A DNA stretch of 8,353 nucleotides from DATFPQ01 sp035264765 (GTDB taxonomy: Bacteria; Actinomycetota; Actinomycetes; Actinomycetales; Angustibacteraceae). Of the stretch, positions 1-6,464 are shown one piece after another (position 1 is the first letter of the stretch; every line of letters begins with the position of its first letter). Both the position numbers and the translations under genes were made by a program. The notes beneath the pieces are model-generated. The model saw only the letters and a list, made by a program, of their open reading frames with translations, made no database searches and had not been told where the DNA came from. Location of the stretch: NCBI GenBank assembly GCA_035264765.1, contig DATFPQ010000129.1, positions 1 through 8,353 on the forward strand, given 5' to 3'.

Positions 1-2
1 GA

Positions 3-98
3 GATCTCCGCTCTGGGCAGGTGCGGCTGGCCGACCGGGGACCGCTCGTGACGGTCCGCACCGAGTGCGCCGCCATGACAGCCGCGTGTGGTGAGTGA
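3..98 (+). CDS. Possible 3' end of an unidentified gene (partial)
   Basis: An open frame enters from the left edge and ends at TGA 96-98, giving 31 residues that end in ECAAMTAACGE. Most codons in this frame end in G or C (about 25 of 31), clearly better than the neighbouring forward frame that is also open. A hairpin at 110-132 follows the stop by 11 bases, as expected at the end of a gene, and the next gene runs convergently. I do not recognise the peptide and give no function. The fragment is short enough to be chance, and the reverse strand is also open here. Confidence 0.3.
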   Translation, partial: DLRSGQVRLADRGPLVTVRTECAAMTAACGE

Positions 99-277
99 CC
101 GGCTGCAGGCCGGGCCGCCGTGACAGGCCCGGGTCGAGGCGGCGCGACGTTCGATCGCTCCGGGCGCCTCGTGGTCCCCGTCGTGCAGGGAGGGATGATC
201 CGCCATCGGCGACGGCCTGACGCGGTCACGAGGGTGCAGGGGCACCGCGGAGCTGAACGCCGGACTCGGTCGGGACG
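99..277. other. Intergenic stretch between convergent 3' ends
   Basis: This stretch lies between the putative rightward tail and the leftward hydrolase gene. Besides the hairpin at 110-132, GGTGC (233-237) and GCACC (242-246) form a 5-bp stem with a 4-base loop, about 30 bases past the hydrolase stop, and could be a weak terminator for it. No convincing gene is seen; the forward open frame here has Arg/Ser-rich, shadow-like composition. Confidence 0.5.
110..132. terminator. Possible hairpin terminator
   Basis: CCGGGCC (110-116) and GGCCCGG (126-132) form a perfect 7-bp GC-only stem with a 9-base loop. It lies just after the putative partial gene ending at 98. There is no T-run, which is common for actinobacterial terminators but also makes the call weak in such GC-rich DNA. 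Confidence 0.35.
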
Positions 278-1111
278 TCAGCGCATCCCCCCGCCCAATT
301 CGTCGATCAGCCGCGCGCACTCCTGCGGCACCTCGAGCGGGAGGTGGTGGTGGGCGCCGGGCAACCGCACCATGACTGGTCCGGCGAACGTCTCCGCGGC
401 CCGCTGCGCGAGCTCTTCGGTCACCACGCTGCTCGCCTCGCCGGACACGTATGCCACGGGCACGGTGACATCGGCCGCGGCCTGCGCCACGACGTCCTCG
501 TAGAGGTGGGGAAAGGCCTGACCTGCGTGCTTCCAGCTCCACCCGCCTTCGACCGGACGGAGCGAGTACTCCGCGACCGGGCCGAGCAGCTCGGCCGGCG
601 CCGCCGGCTGCGGAGGCATGAGCACGAACCTCGCCAGCGCGTCCTCCCGCGTCGGGTACACGCGCGGGGGGCCCGTGCGGGCGGCGAGCCCGGCCAGTCG
701 TTCGCGGAGCCCCTCCGGCGCCCAGATGCCGGTGTCGAAGAGCACGAGCCCGGCGAAGGCGCTGGGCGCGCCGGCAGCGGCCACGAGGGCGACACGGCCG
801 CCGAGGCTGTGTGCCCCGACGACCGGGGCGGCCGCCCCGGCCGCCCCGATCACCGCCAGGAGCTCGTCGGCCCAGGTCTGCGCGTTGTAGGTCGCGCGGT
901 GACCGCTGTCCCCGTGTCCGCTGAAGTCGACGCTGATGACCCGCCACGAGCGCTCGAGCTGCGGTGCCACCGCGTGCCACCACATGTGGTTGGCGCCGCT
1001 GCCGTGCAGCAGCACCAGATCCCGCGCGCCGTCGCCCCGGATCCCGAACCTGACCTCGGTGCCCGCGACCGTCACGCCGTGCGCAAGCCGTGGCTCACCG
1101 CGGGTGGTCAC
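278..1111 (-). CDS. Alpha/beta hydrolase
   Basis: Predicted 277-residue cytosolic alpha/beta-hydrolase fold enzyme, the usual size for this family, with no signal peptide or membrane segment. Visible landmarks are the oxyanion-hole HGSG at residues 36-39, the DFSGHGDSG loop near 63-71, the nucleophile elbow AHSLGG with Ser102 (Ala replaces the first Gly of the textbook GxSxG), and a C-terminal PGAHHHLP with His254-256 as the catalytic base region. The acid normally found in the segment VSGEASSVV (222-230) is absent: the usual Asp position appears to be Ser228. Asp126, in VLFDTG, is in the position where some members carry the acid after strand 6. The GTG at 1111-1109 was chosen because the frame open further upstream (to 1474) loses protein-like composition and overlaps the divergent operon; its ribosome site is weak (GTGAG). 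GTG at 1075 is an alternative. Substrate unknown: ester, lactone or C-C bond are possible. Confidence 0.88.
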   Translation of the reverse strand: MTTRGEPRLAHGVTVAGTEVRFGIRGDGARDLVLLHGSGANHMWWHAVAPQLERSWRVISVDFSGHGDSGHRATYNAQTWADELLAVIGAAGAAAPVVGAHSLGGRVALVAAAGAPSAFAGLVLFDTGIWAPEGLRERLAGLAARTGPPRVYPTREDALARFVLMPPQPAAPAELLGPVAEYSLRPVEGGWSWKHAGQAFPHLYEDVVAQAAADVTVPVAYVSGEASSVVTEELAQRAAETFAGPVMVRLPGAHHHLPLEVPQECARLIDELGGGMR

Positions 1112-1192
1112 CGGGCACTCACGGCGTCGTGCCGCCCACCGTCCGGCCGGTGCCTGGTCTCGCGGTCGAACCGTCCGGCGTCCATGTCGAAA

Positions 1193-1217
1193 GCATCGCA
1201 AACAGTGAACTGGATGC
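1193..1217. promoter_or_regulatory. Candidate operator: nested inverted repeats
   Basis: GCATC (1193-1197) and GATGC (1213-1217) form a 5-bp inverted repeat. Inside it, CAGT (1203-1206) and ACTG (1209-1212) form a second inverted repeat around GA. The two are not centred on the same base. The location, in a lower-GC patch about 80 bases upstream of the hydrolase start, suits a regulator site, but arms this short can occur by chance. Confidence 0.3.
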
Positions 1218-1274
1218 ACCAGACCGCGTCGGATTAGCCGGCTGCCTCCGGTCACCCGGGGCGGAACCACCGTC

Positions 1275-1289
1275 CTCTGCGGAGCAGAG
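1275..1289. promoter_or_regulatory. Candidate operator: CTCTGC-GGA-GCAGAG
   Basis: Perfect 6-bp inverted repeat with a 3-base spacer, 81 bases upstream of the GTG start of the large-subunit gene. It could be an operator or a short leader hairpin for the operon. No known regulator consensus is recognised. Confidence 0.3.
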
Positions 1290-1359
1290 CGATGCCCTCC
1301 GTCATAAGGTGCCCTCATCGCAGCCAGGGCGGGTCCCGAATCTGGCCGGCATCCACGAG

Positions 1360-1365
1360 AGGGAG
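1360..1365 (+). promoter_or_regulatory. Ribosome binding site of the large-subunit gene
   Basis: AGGGAG ends 5 bases before GTG 1371. It supports this GTG as the start of the molybdenum hydroxylase operon. Confidence 0.75.
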
Positions 1366-1370
1366 TACGG

Positions 1371-3695
1371 GTGACGGACACGGCGGATCGCACCGGAACG
1401 CTGCCAGGCGGCAGCATCCTCGGCACCCGGGTGGTGCGGGTGGAGGACCCGCTGTTTCTGACCCGGGGTGCCATTTACACCGATGACCTGGTCGATGACC
1501 GGCTGGCCGGCGCCGTCCACGCGACCTTCGTCCGGTCCCCGGTCGCCCACGCCCGGATCGCCTCGCTGGACACGTCCGCCGCAGCCACGGCTGCGGGTGT
1601 GGTCGCTGTCCTCACTGCCGACGATTTCGCCGATGCGCCCGAGCAGCGGCCGATGACCCGCGCCATGCCGGCGGGCATGGCACTCCCGCTGCTCGCGCGC
1701 GACGTCGTGCGCTTCGTGGGGGAGCCGGTCGCGGTGGTGCTGACCGAGGACCGCTGGTCGGGCGAGGACGCCGCCGAGCTGGTCGCCGTCGACTACGACC
1801 CGCTCCCCGCCGTGGTGGACCCCCGGGACGCGCTCACCGACGAGGTCGTGCTCTTCCCTGACCACGGCACGAACGTCGTCCGGCGCCGGGACAGCCGCAC
1901 GCCCGTCGACGACGCGCTCGCCGGCTGCGAGGTCGTCGTCACCCGCGAGATCGTCAACCAGCGGGTGGCTGCCGCGCCGCTGGAGACGAGGGCCGCCGCG
2001 GCCGCCTGGGGGGCCGACGGTCGGTTGACCATGTGGCTGCCCAATCAGGGGGCGCAGGGCAGCAAGTCCTCCCTGACCGGCATGCTCGGGCTCGACGACC
2101 GGGAGATCCGGGTTCTCACCCCGGACGTCGGGGGCGCCTTCGGTGCCCGTTTCGGCGCCGATGCGGAACACGCTGTCGTCGCGCTGGCCGCCCGGCGCGT
2201 GGGCCGGCCGGTCCGGTGGGCGGAGACCCGGTCGGAGAACATGGTCGCGGCCGGGCACGGGCGCGCCCAGGTACAGACGGTCACGGTCGGCGGGGACCGG
2301 GACGGGCGCATCCGCGCCTACCGGCTGCAGGTCCTGCAGGACAGCGGCGCGTATCCACGGTTCGGCGCCGTGCTGCCCTCCATGACCGTGCTGATGGCGC
2401 CCGGCGTGTACGACATCCCGGCGGTGGAGGCGTCCTACGTCAGCGTGGTCACCAACACCGCCCCTGTGGGCGCCTTCCGCGGCGCCGGCCGCCCGGAGGC
2501 CACCGCGGCGGTCGAGCGGGCGGTGGATCTCTTCGCCGCCGAGCTCGGCATGGACCCGGCAGATGTGCGGCGGAAGAACCTCGTCGCGCCCTTCGACGAG
2601 CCGTGGACCAGCAAGGGCGGGGCGGTCTACGACTCGGGCGACTACCCGGCCGCTCTCGACGCGGTGCTCGAGGCTGCGGACTACCGCGCGCTGCGCGCCG
2701 AGCAGGCGGCACGACGGCTGCGGGGGGACGTCCGCCAGCTCGGCATCGGGCTGTCCGTGTACGTCGAGATCACCGGTGCCGGTGCCGAGGCGGGTGGGCC
2801 GGCGGAGGAGGCCACCGTCGAGATCCATCCCGACGGGTCGGCCACGATCCTGACAGGCACGTCGCCGCACGGTCAGGGGCACTCCACGGTCTGGGCGATG
2901 CTCGCCGGTGAGGAGCTCGGCATCCCCCTGGAGCGGATCACGGTGCGCTGGGGCGACACGGACCTGATCCCGCGCGGCGGGGGTACGGGAGGCTCCCGGA
3001 GTCTGCAGCTCGGTGGCGTCGCGGTCCGCCAGGCGGCGGCGCAACTGCTCGAACTGGCCCGCGATCGGGCCGCCGCGGAACTCGAGGCCGACCCGGCGGA
3101 CCTCGTCGTCGACCGGGAGAACGAGGGGCTGCGGGTGGCCGGCGTGCCCGGAGCGGGCGTCTCGTACGCGCAGCTGGCGGAGCGGGAGCCGCTGTCGGTG
3201 CAGACCTCGTTCAGCCAGCCCGGCGCGACCTACCCGTTCGGCGCGCACGTCGCCGTGGTGGAGGTAGACGTCGAGTCCGGCAAGGCGGAGGTGGTCCGCC
3301 TGGTCGCCCTCGACGACGCCGGCACCATCCTCAATCCGCTCATCGCCGAGGGGCAGCGTCACGGGGGGCTGGCGCAAGGAGTGGCGCAGGCGCTGCTCGA
3401 AGAGGTCCTCTACGACCCGGACGGCAACCCGACGACGACCACGTTCGCCGATTACCCGATCGTCTCCGCCACCGAGGTGCCGAGCTTCGAGCTGGTGGCC
3501 TCGGAGACGCCGACCAGCTACAACCCGCTGGGCGCGAAGGGGATCGGCGAGGCGGGCACGATCGGGGCGACGCCGGCGGTGCAGAACGCCGTCGTCGATG
3601 CGGTGGCCCACCTCGGGGTCCGGCACGTCGACATGCCCACCACACCGATGCGGGTCTGGCGGGCCATCCAGCAGGCTCCGGGAGGAAGCAACTGA
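1371..3695 (+). CDS. Xanthine dehydrogenase family Mo-cofactor-binding large subunit (CoxL-like, form II type)
   Basis: 774 residues, full length for the catalytic subunit of LMS-type molybdenum hydroxylases, which hydroxylate aldehydes, purines or heteroaromatic rings with oxygen from water. The N-terminal a/b-hammerhead domain covers roughly residues 15-150 (GTRVVRVEDPLFLTRG at 18-33); the Mo-cofactor-binding halves follow. Landmarks are GGAFGAR at 254-260, the active-site loop AFRGAGR at 368-374, GQGH at 501-504, GTGGSRS at 538-544, GQRHGGLAQG at 661-670, and KGIGE with the conserved catalytic Glu727. Gly371 stands where true (form I) CO dehydrogenase has its Cu-bound Cys, so CO oxidation is unlikely. 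No twin-arginine signal is present, so the enzyme should be cytoplasmic. The stop codon shares a base with the next start (TGATG), implying translational coupling with the small subunit. The true substrate is unknown. Confidence 0.95.
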   Translation: MTDTADRTGTLPGGSILGTRVVRVEDPLFLTRGAIYTDDLVDDRLAGAVHATFVRSPVAHARIASLDTSAAATAAGVVAVLTADDFADAPEQRPMTRAMPAGMALPLLARDVVRFVGEPVAVVLTEDRWSGEDAAELVAVDYDPLPAVVDPRDALTDEVVLFPDHGTNVVRRRDSRTPVDDALAGCEVVVTREIVNQRVAAAPLETRAAAAAWGADGRLTMWLPNQGAQGSKSSLTGMLGLDDREIRVLTPDVGGAFGARFGADAEHAVVALAARRVGRPVRWAETRSENMVAAGHGRAQVQTVTVGGDRDGRIRAYRLQVLQDSGAYPRFGAVLPSMTVLMAPGVYDIPAVEASYVSVVTNTAPVGAFRGAGRPEATAAVERAVDLFAAELGMDPADVRRKNLVAPFDEPWTSKGGAVYDSGDYPAALDAVLEAADYRALRAEQAARRLRGDVRQLGIGLSVYVEITGAGAEAGGPAEEATVEIHPDGSATILTGTSPHGQGHSTVWAMLAGEELGIPLERITVRWGDTDLIPRGGGTGGSRSLQLGGVAVRQAAAQLLELARDRAAAELEADPADLVVDRENEGLRVAGVPGAGVSYAQLAEREPLSVQTSFSQPGATYPFGAHVAVVEVDVESGKAEVVRLVALDDAGTILNPLIAEGQRHGGLAQGVAQALLEEVLYDPDGNPTTTTFADYPIVSATEVPSFELVASETPTSYNPLGAKGIGEAGTIGATPAVQNAVVDAVAHLGVRHVDMPTTPMRVWRAIQQAPGGSN

Positions 3696-4180
3696 TGCAG
3701 GTGACAGTCACCGTCAACGGGCAGCAGCGAACCGACGAGGTCGAGCCGCGGCTGCTGCTCGCGCACTACCTCCGCGAGGTGTGCGGGCTGCGCGCGACCA
3801 ACGTCGGCTGCGACACCACCTCGTGCGGCGCCTGCACCGTGCTCTGCGACGGTCTGTCGGTGAAGTCGTGCACGGTGCTCACCGCCCAGGCCGACGGGGC
3901 GAGAGTGACGACGCTGGAGGGCCTGGCCGGTCCGGACGGCGAGCTGCACCCGGTGCAGGCGGCGTTCCGCGCCGAGCACGGGTTGCAGTGCGGGTTCTGC
4001 ACCTCGGGCATGGTGATGGCCGCGATCGGCGTCCTCGCCGAGAACTCCGACCCCACCGACCGCGAGGTGCGCGAGGGGCTGGAAGGCAACCTCTGCCGCT
4101 GCACCGGGTACCACAACATCGTCCGAGCGGTCCGCACCGCGGCGGAGGCCGGCCCCGCTGCGGGTCAGGTGCCGGCATGA
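3695..4180 (+). CDS. [2Fe-2S]-binding small subunit of the molybdenum hydroxylase (CoxS-like)
   Basis: 161 residues, the normal length for the iron-sulfur subunit that relays electrons from the Mo site to FAD. The N-terminal plant-ferredoxin-like domain carries Cys39, Cys44, Cys47 and Cys59 (GCDTTSCGACTVLC pattern) for the first cluster. The C-terminal helical domain carries Cys99, Cys102, Cys134 and Cys136 (QCGFC and NLCRCTGYHN) for the second cluster next to the Mo cofactor. All eight ligands are present; Cys30 and Cys51 are extra. The ATG overlaps the large-subunit stop by one base, and a strong site GGAGGAAG (3681-3688) sits six bases upstream, inside the end of the previous gene. The stop overlaps the next start (ATGA). 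The tail after residue 150 is Ala/Gly-rich and probably flexible. Confidence 0.96.
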   Translation: MQVTVTVNGQQRTDEVEPRLLLAHYLREVCGLRATNVGCDTTSCGACTVLCDGLSVKSCTVLTAQADGARVTTLEGLAGPDGELHPVQAAFRAEHGLQCGFCTSGMVMAAIGVLAENSDPTDREVREGLEGNLCRCTGYHNIVRAVRTAAEAGPAAGQVPA

Positions 4181-4989
4181 TCACGGCACCGTTCGAGTAC
4201 CTCCGGGTCACCTCACCGGAGGAGGCGGTCGCCGCGCTGAGCGAGCACGGGGACGACGCGAAGCTGCTCGCCGGGGGGCACTCGCTGCTGCCCCTCATGA
4301 AGCTGCGGCTGGCCACGCCCGCCGTGCTGGTGGACATCAGCCGCATCCCGGGGCTGTCCTACGTCCGCGTCGAAGGGAACGAGGTCGCGATCGGCGCCGG
4401 TACCCGCCACCACGAGCTGGAGGCCTCCGACGTCGCCCGGGCGGAGGTGCCGCTGCTGCCGCATGTCGCGGCCCGGGTCGGCGATCCGCAGGTCCGTCAC
4501 CGGGGCACGCTGGGCGGCACGGTGGCGCACTGCGATCCGGCGTCCGACCTGCCGACCGCGCTGCTCGCCCTGGGCGGCGACGTCGTCGTCCTCGGTCCGG
4601 CCGGCCGGCGGTCGGTCCCGGTGACCGAGTTCTGGCTGGGTTTCTTCGACACGGCGCTGGAGCCCGACGAGATGGTCGTCGAGCTGCGCGTGCCGCGCAC
4701 CGGCGCGGCCGGGTGGGGGTATGAGAAGTTCACCCGCCGCGAGAACGACTGGCCGATCGTCGCGGCCGCCGCCGTCCAGGGCCGCGTGGCGCTGGCGAAC
4801 ATGGCCGGAGCGGTGGTCCGGGCCATAGCGACCGAAGAGGCGCTGACCCGGGGAGCATCGATAGCCGAGGCAGCCGAGCTGGCCGATCAGGGGCTCGAGC
4901 CCTCGGCCGACATGCATGCCGACGCGGAGTACCGCCGGCACCTGGCCCGACTGCTCACCCGCCGAGCACTGACGAAGGCCGCCACCTGA
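4177..4989 (+). CDS. FAD-binding medium subunit of the molybdenum hydroxylase (CoxM-like)
   Basis: 270 residues, close to the usual 280-290. This subunit takes electrons from the [2Fe-2S] clusters and passes them to the final acceptor. FAD contacts are the pyrophosphate-binding AGGHSLLP at 32-39 and TLGGTVAHCDPASD at 111-124. YEKFTRRENDWPIVAAA (182-198) starts the C-terminal CO-dehydrogenase flavoprotein domain, which ends in the typical ADAEYRRHLARLLTRRAL. There is only one Cys (119), so the extra [4Fe-4S] insertion of 4-hydroxybenzoyl-CoA reductase is absent. The ATG at 4177 overlaps the small-subunit stop as ATGA; the weak ribosome site suggests coupled translation. The frame stays open upstream to 3598, but that part is a shadow of the preceding genes. 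This is the last gene of the operon; the convergent CoA-transferase ends 33 bases away. Confidence 0.95.
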   Translation: MITAPFEYLRVTSPEEAVAALSEHGDDAKLLAGGHSLLPLMKLRLATPAVLVDISRIPGLSYVRVEGNEVAIGAGTRHHELEASDVARAEVPLLPHVAARVGDPQVRHRGTLGGTVAHCDPASDLPTALLALGGDVVVLGPAGRRSVPVTEFWLGFFDTALEPDEMVVELRVPRTGAAGWGYEKFTRRENDWPIVAAAAVQGRVALANMAGAVVRAIATEEALTRGASIAEAAELADQGLEPSADMHADAEYRRHLARLLTRRALTKAAT

Positions 4990-5022
4990 CAGGCGGGCAC
5001 TCACACGCCCAGTCGCCCGAGG
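4990..5022. other. Short convergent intergenic gap
   Basis: Only 33 bases separate the stops of the rightward operon and the leftward CoA-transferase gene. GGGC and GCCC within it could pair as a 4-bp stem, too weak to call a terminator. Transcripts of the two units may therefore overlap at their 3' ends. Confidence 0.4.
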
Positions 5023-6228
5023 TCAGCTGATCACGCCGGCGGTCCGTAGGTCCTTGATCTGCTCGGCCCCGAGGCCGGCCTCGCCGAGCACCGCGTCAGT
5101 GTCCTCGCCGTAAGCCGGAGCTGCCTGTAGGGCGCCGATGGGCCGCTCGTCGAACTGGGCGGGCGAGGGGCCGGTGTAGTACTCCCCGTCCCCGTCGCGG
5201 AAGGCGACCGGAGCGACGAAGCCGTTCACCAGCGCCTGCTCGTCCTCGATCACCTCGGCCGGGCTCTTGACCGGGGACCACACGCCCTCGAGCTCCAGGA
5301 ACGCGTCCTCCCACTCGGCCAGCGTGCGGGAGGCGAAGACCGCGTCGAGAGCGGCGATCAGCGCGACGTTGTCCTCGGCCCGCGCCGCGGGGGTGGCGAA
5401 GCGCGCGTCGTCGAGCCACTCGGGGTGGCCGACGGCGGAGGCGAAGTCCGGCCACCAGGCGTCGTACAGCAGGCAGAGCACGAGCCAGCGACCGTCCTGC
5501 GTGCGGTAGGGGTTGTTGAGCGGGTCGACGGCCTCGGCGCGGGACGGGGCCGCCCCGGTCGGTAGCCAGCCGAGACTCGCGCTGGTCAGCGACTGGCTCA
5601 TGATGTACGTGCCCATCTGGTACAGCGCGTGGTCGACGACCGCGCCGCGGCCGGTCCGCTCCCGCCGGAACAGTGCCGCAGCGATTGCGCCGGCCAGCGT
5701 CGCACCGCCGGTGAGGTCACCGACGGACCCCGGCTGCAGCGGCGGCGGGCCGTCGGCCGGCGTCTGGACGTACGCCGACCCCGACCGGCACCAGGATGAC
5801 GGGTAGTCGAATCCCGCGCTGCGCGCCAGCGGGCCCTGCCGCCCGTACCCGCTGCCGCTGGCATAGACGAGCCGGGGGTGACGGGCCATGAGCTCCTCGG
5901 CACCGATGCCCAGCTTGGTGCGGGCGTCCGCCCGCAGGTTGGTGACGAAGACGTCAGCGCCGTCGAGGAGACGCTCCAGCACCTCCCGGCCCGCGGCCGT
6001 GGTCAGGTCGAGGCCAAGACTGCGCTTGCCGCGGTTGGCCGCCTCGAAGTAGGGATTGCTGCGCAGGCCCGGCCGCTGGATCACGCGCATGTGTCGGGAC
6101 GCATCGCCACCCCGGCGCTCCACCTTCACCACGTCGGCGCCCCAGTCGGCCAACACCATCGCTGCCGACGGGACGAACGTGTGCTCGGCGACCTCCACGA
6201 CTCTGACGCCGTCCATCACGTCGTACAT
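5023..6228 (-). CDS. Class III CoA-transferase, CaiB/BaiF family
   Basis: 401 residues, the normal length for the family that includes formyl-CoA transferase and CaiB and moves CoA between carboxylic acids. It opens with the family signature GVRVVEVAEHTFVPSAAMVLADWGADVVKVE (residues 7-37), followed by NRGKRSLGLDL (65-75). Asp171 in PGSVGDLTGG matches the catalytic Asp that forms the aspartyl-CoA intermediate, followed by the GAIAAALFRRERTGRG helix and turn. The small domain spans roughly 225-330. The ATG at 6228 was chosen because GAGAGG (6239-6234) sits 5 bases upstream and the protein then starts at MYDVMDGVRV as in relatives; an upstream TTG at 6267 would add a non-conserved MPARPPSPEREAR. 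The gene is monocistronic by layout, with its own promoter candidate. It may activate an acid for the pathway served by the neighbouring oxidoreductases; the CoA donor and acceptor cannot be inferred. Confidence 0.93.
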   Translation of the reverse strand: MYDVMDGVRVVEVAEHTFVPSAAMVLADWGADVVKVERRGGDASRHMRVIQRPGLRSNPYFEAANRGKRSLGLDLTTAAGREVLERLLDGADVFVTNLRADARTKLGIGAEELMARHPRLVYASGSGYGRQGPLARSAGFDYPSSWCRSGSAYVQTPADGPPPLQPGSVGDLTGGATLAGAIAAALFRRERTGRGAVVDHALYQMGTYIMSQSLTSASLGWLPTGAAPSRAEAVDPLNNPYRTQDGRWLVLCLLYDAWWPDFASAVGHPEWLDDARFATPAARAEDNVALIAALDAVFASRTLAEWEDAFLELEGVWSPVKSPAEVIEDEQALVNGFVAPVAFRDGDGEYYTGPSPAQFDERPIGALQAAPAYGEDTDAVLGEAGLGAEQIKDLRTAGVIS

Positions 6229-6233
6229 GCGTG

Positions 6234-6239
6234 CCTCTC
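6234..6239 (-). promoter_or_regulatory. Ribosome binding site of the CoA-transferase gene
   Basis: GAGAGG on the reverse strand, 5 bases before ATG 6228-6226. It decides this start over the TTG at 6267. Confidence 0.7.
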
Positions 6240-6288
6240 GTTCGGGGGAGGGCGGGCGTGCGGGCAACTGCTGCGCCGTGACGCCGGA

Positions 6289-6298
6289 CCGGATCCGG
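6289..6298. promoter_or_regulatory. Palindrome at the predicted CoA-transferase transcription start
   Basis: CCGGATCCGG is a perfect 10-base palindrome centred on the start site predicted from the -35/-10 pair at 6301-6329. A repressor bound here would block initiation. The base composition makes such a palindrome less surprising than it looks, so this is tentative. Confidence 0.3.
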
Positions 6299-6300
6299 GG

Positions 6301-6329
6301 AGTCTTTCCACGGGCTTCTGCACTGTCAA
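6301..6329 (-). promoter_or_regulatory. Candidate sigma-70-type promoter of the CoA-transferase gene
   Basis: On the reverse strand, a perfect -35 TTGACA (6329-6324) is followed after exactly 17 bases by AAGACT (6306-6301), a partial -10 match. Transcription would begin near 6294, leaving a leader of about 66 bases before the ATG at 6228. The -35 is the best hexamer I see in any intergenic stretch of the window. Confidence 0.5.
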
Positions 6330-6360
6330 GGAATCCGCCCGGCCCGACGTCACACCCCCG

Positions 6361-6384
6361 AACCAGCTAGATGAGCTAACGGTT
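6361..6384. promoter_or_regulatory. Candidate regulator site upstream of the CoA-transferase promoter
   Basis: AACCAGCT (6361-6368) and AGCT-AAC-GGTT (6374-6384) form an imperfect inverted repeat around AGATG, with AAC unpaired in one arm. It is a lower-GC patch about 30 bases upstream of the -35, a usual position for an activator. No family consensus is recognised. Confidence 0.3.
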
Positions 6385-6464
6385 GCCTGGGGCCCTGCGG
6401 CTGGTCTCCGGTCGCCTTTCGTCGCCCGCCTTGTCGACAGGCCACATCCCCGAGGAGAACCGGC

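Larger units (their letters stand above)
1112..1370. promoter_or_regulatory. Divergent intergenic region, hydrolase / Mo-hydroxylase operon
   Basis: The 259 bases between two divergent starts must hold both promoters. I see no strong -35/-10 pair. TAAGGT at 1305-1310 fits the loose actinobacterial TAnnnT -10 form for the rightward operon but lacks a matching -35. Two inverted-repeat patches are listed separately (1193-1217 and 1275-1289). The patch around 1186-1218 is noticeably less GC-rich than its surroundings. Confidence 0.5.

Noticed and set aside
344..1237. Long rightward open frame across the hydrolase gene
   Set aside because: Shadow of the leftward alpha/beta hydrolase; composition is Arg/Gly/His-rich and it has no domain.
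1305..1310. TAAGGT as the -10 of the Mo-hydroxylase operon
   Set aside because: It fits TAnnnT, but no -35-like hexamer lies 16-19 bases upstream, so it is not listed as a promoter.
1112..1474. N-terminal extension of the hydrolase to 1474
   Set aside because: The extra 121 residues are Arg/Pro/Ser-rich, overlap the operon start and its ribosome site, and exceed the family length.
2033..2911. A 292-codon rightward frame inside the large-subunit gene
   Set aside because: Alternative-frame shadow, Arg/Gly-rich, no ribosome site or motif.
1302..3626. A 774-codon open frame on the reverse strand, antisense to the whole large-subunit gene
   Set aside because: It arises because third-position G/C in the real gene suppresses stops on the opposite strand. 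Its product is Arg/Gly/His/Asp-rich with no recognisable domain, while the forward frame has all family motifs.
1371..4989. Assignment as aerobic CO dehydrogenase (coxL/coxS/coxM)
   Set aside because: The Cys loop of form I is replaced by AFRGAGR, the gene order differs, and no cox accessory genes are visible in the window.
4177..4989. Assignment as 4-hydroxybenzoyl-CoA reductase, suggested by the nearby CoA genes
   Set aside because: The FAD subunit has a single Cys and no insertion for the extra [4Fe-4S] cluster that defines that enzyme.
4213..5004. A 263-codon leftward frame antisense to the FAD subunit
   Set aside because: Shadow of the real gene; no family features.
6361..6390. tRNA-like look of the lower-GC patch
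   Set aside because: No acceptor stem, anticodon arm or T-loop could be assembled; only an imperfect inverted repeat is present.
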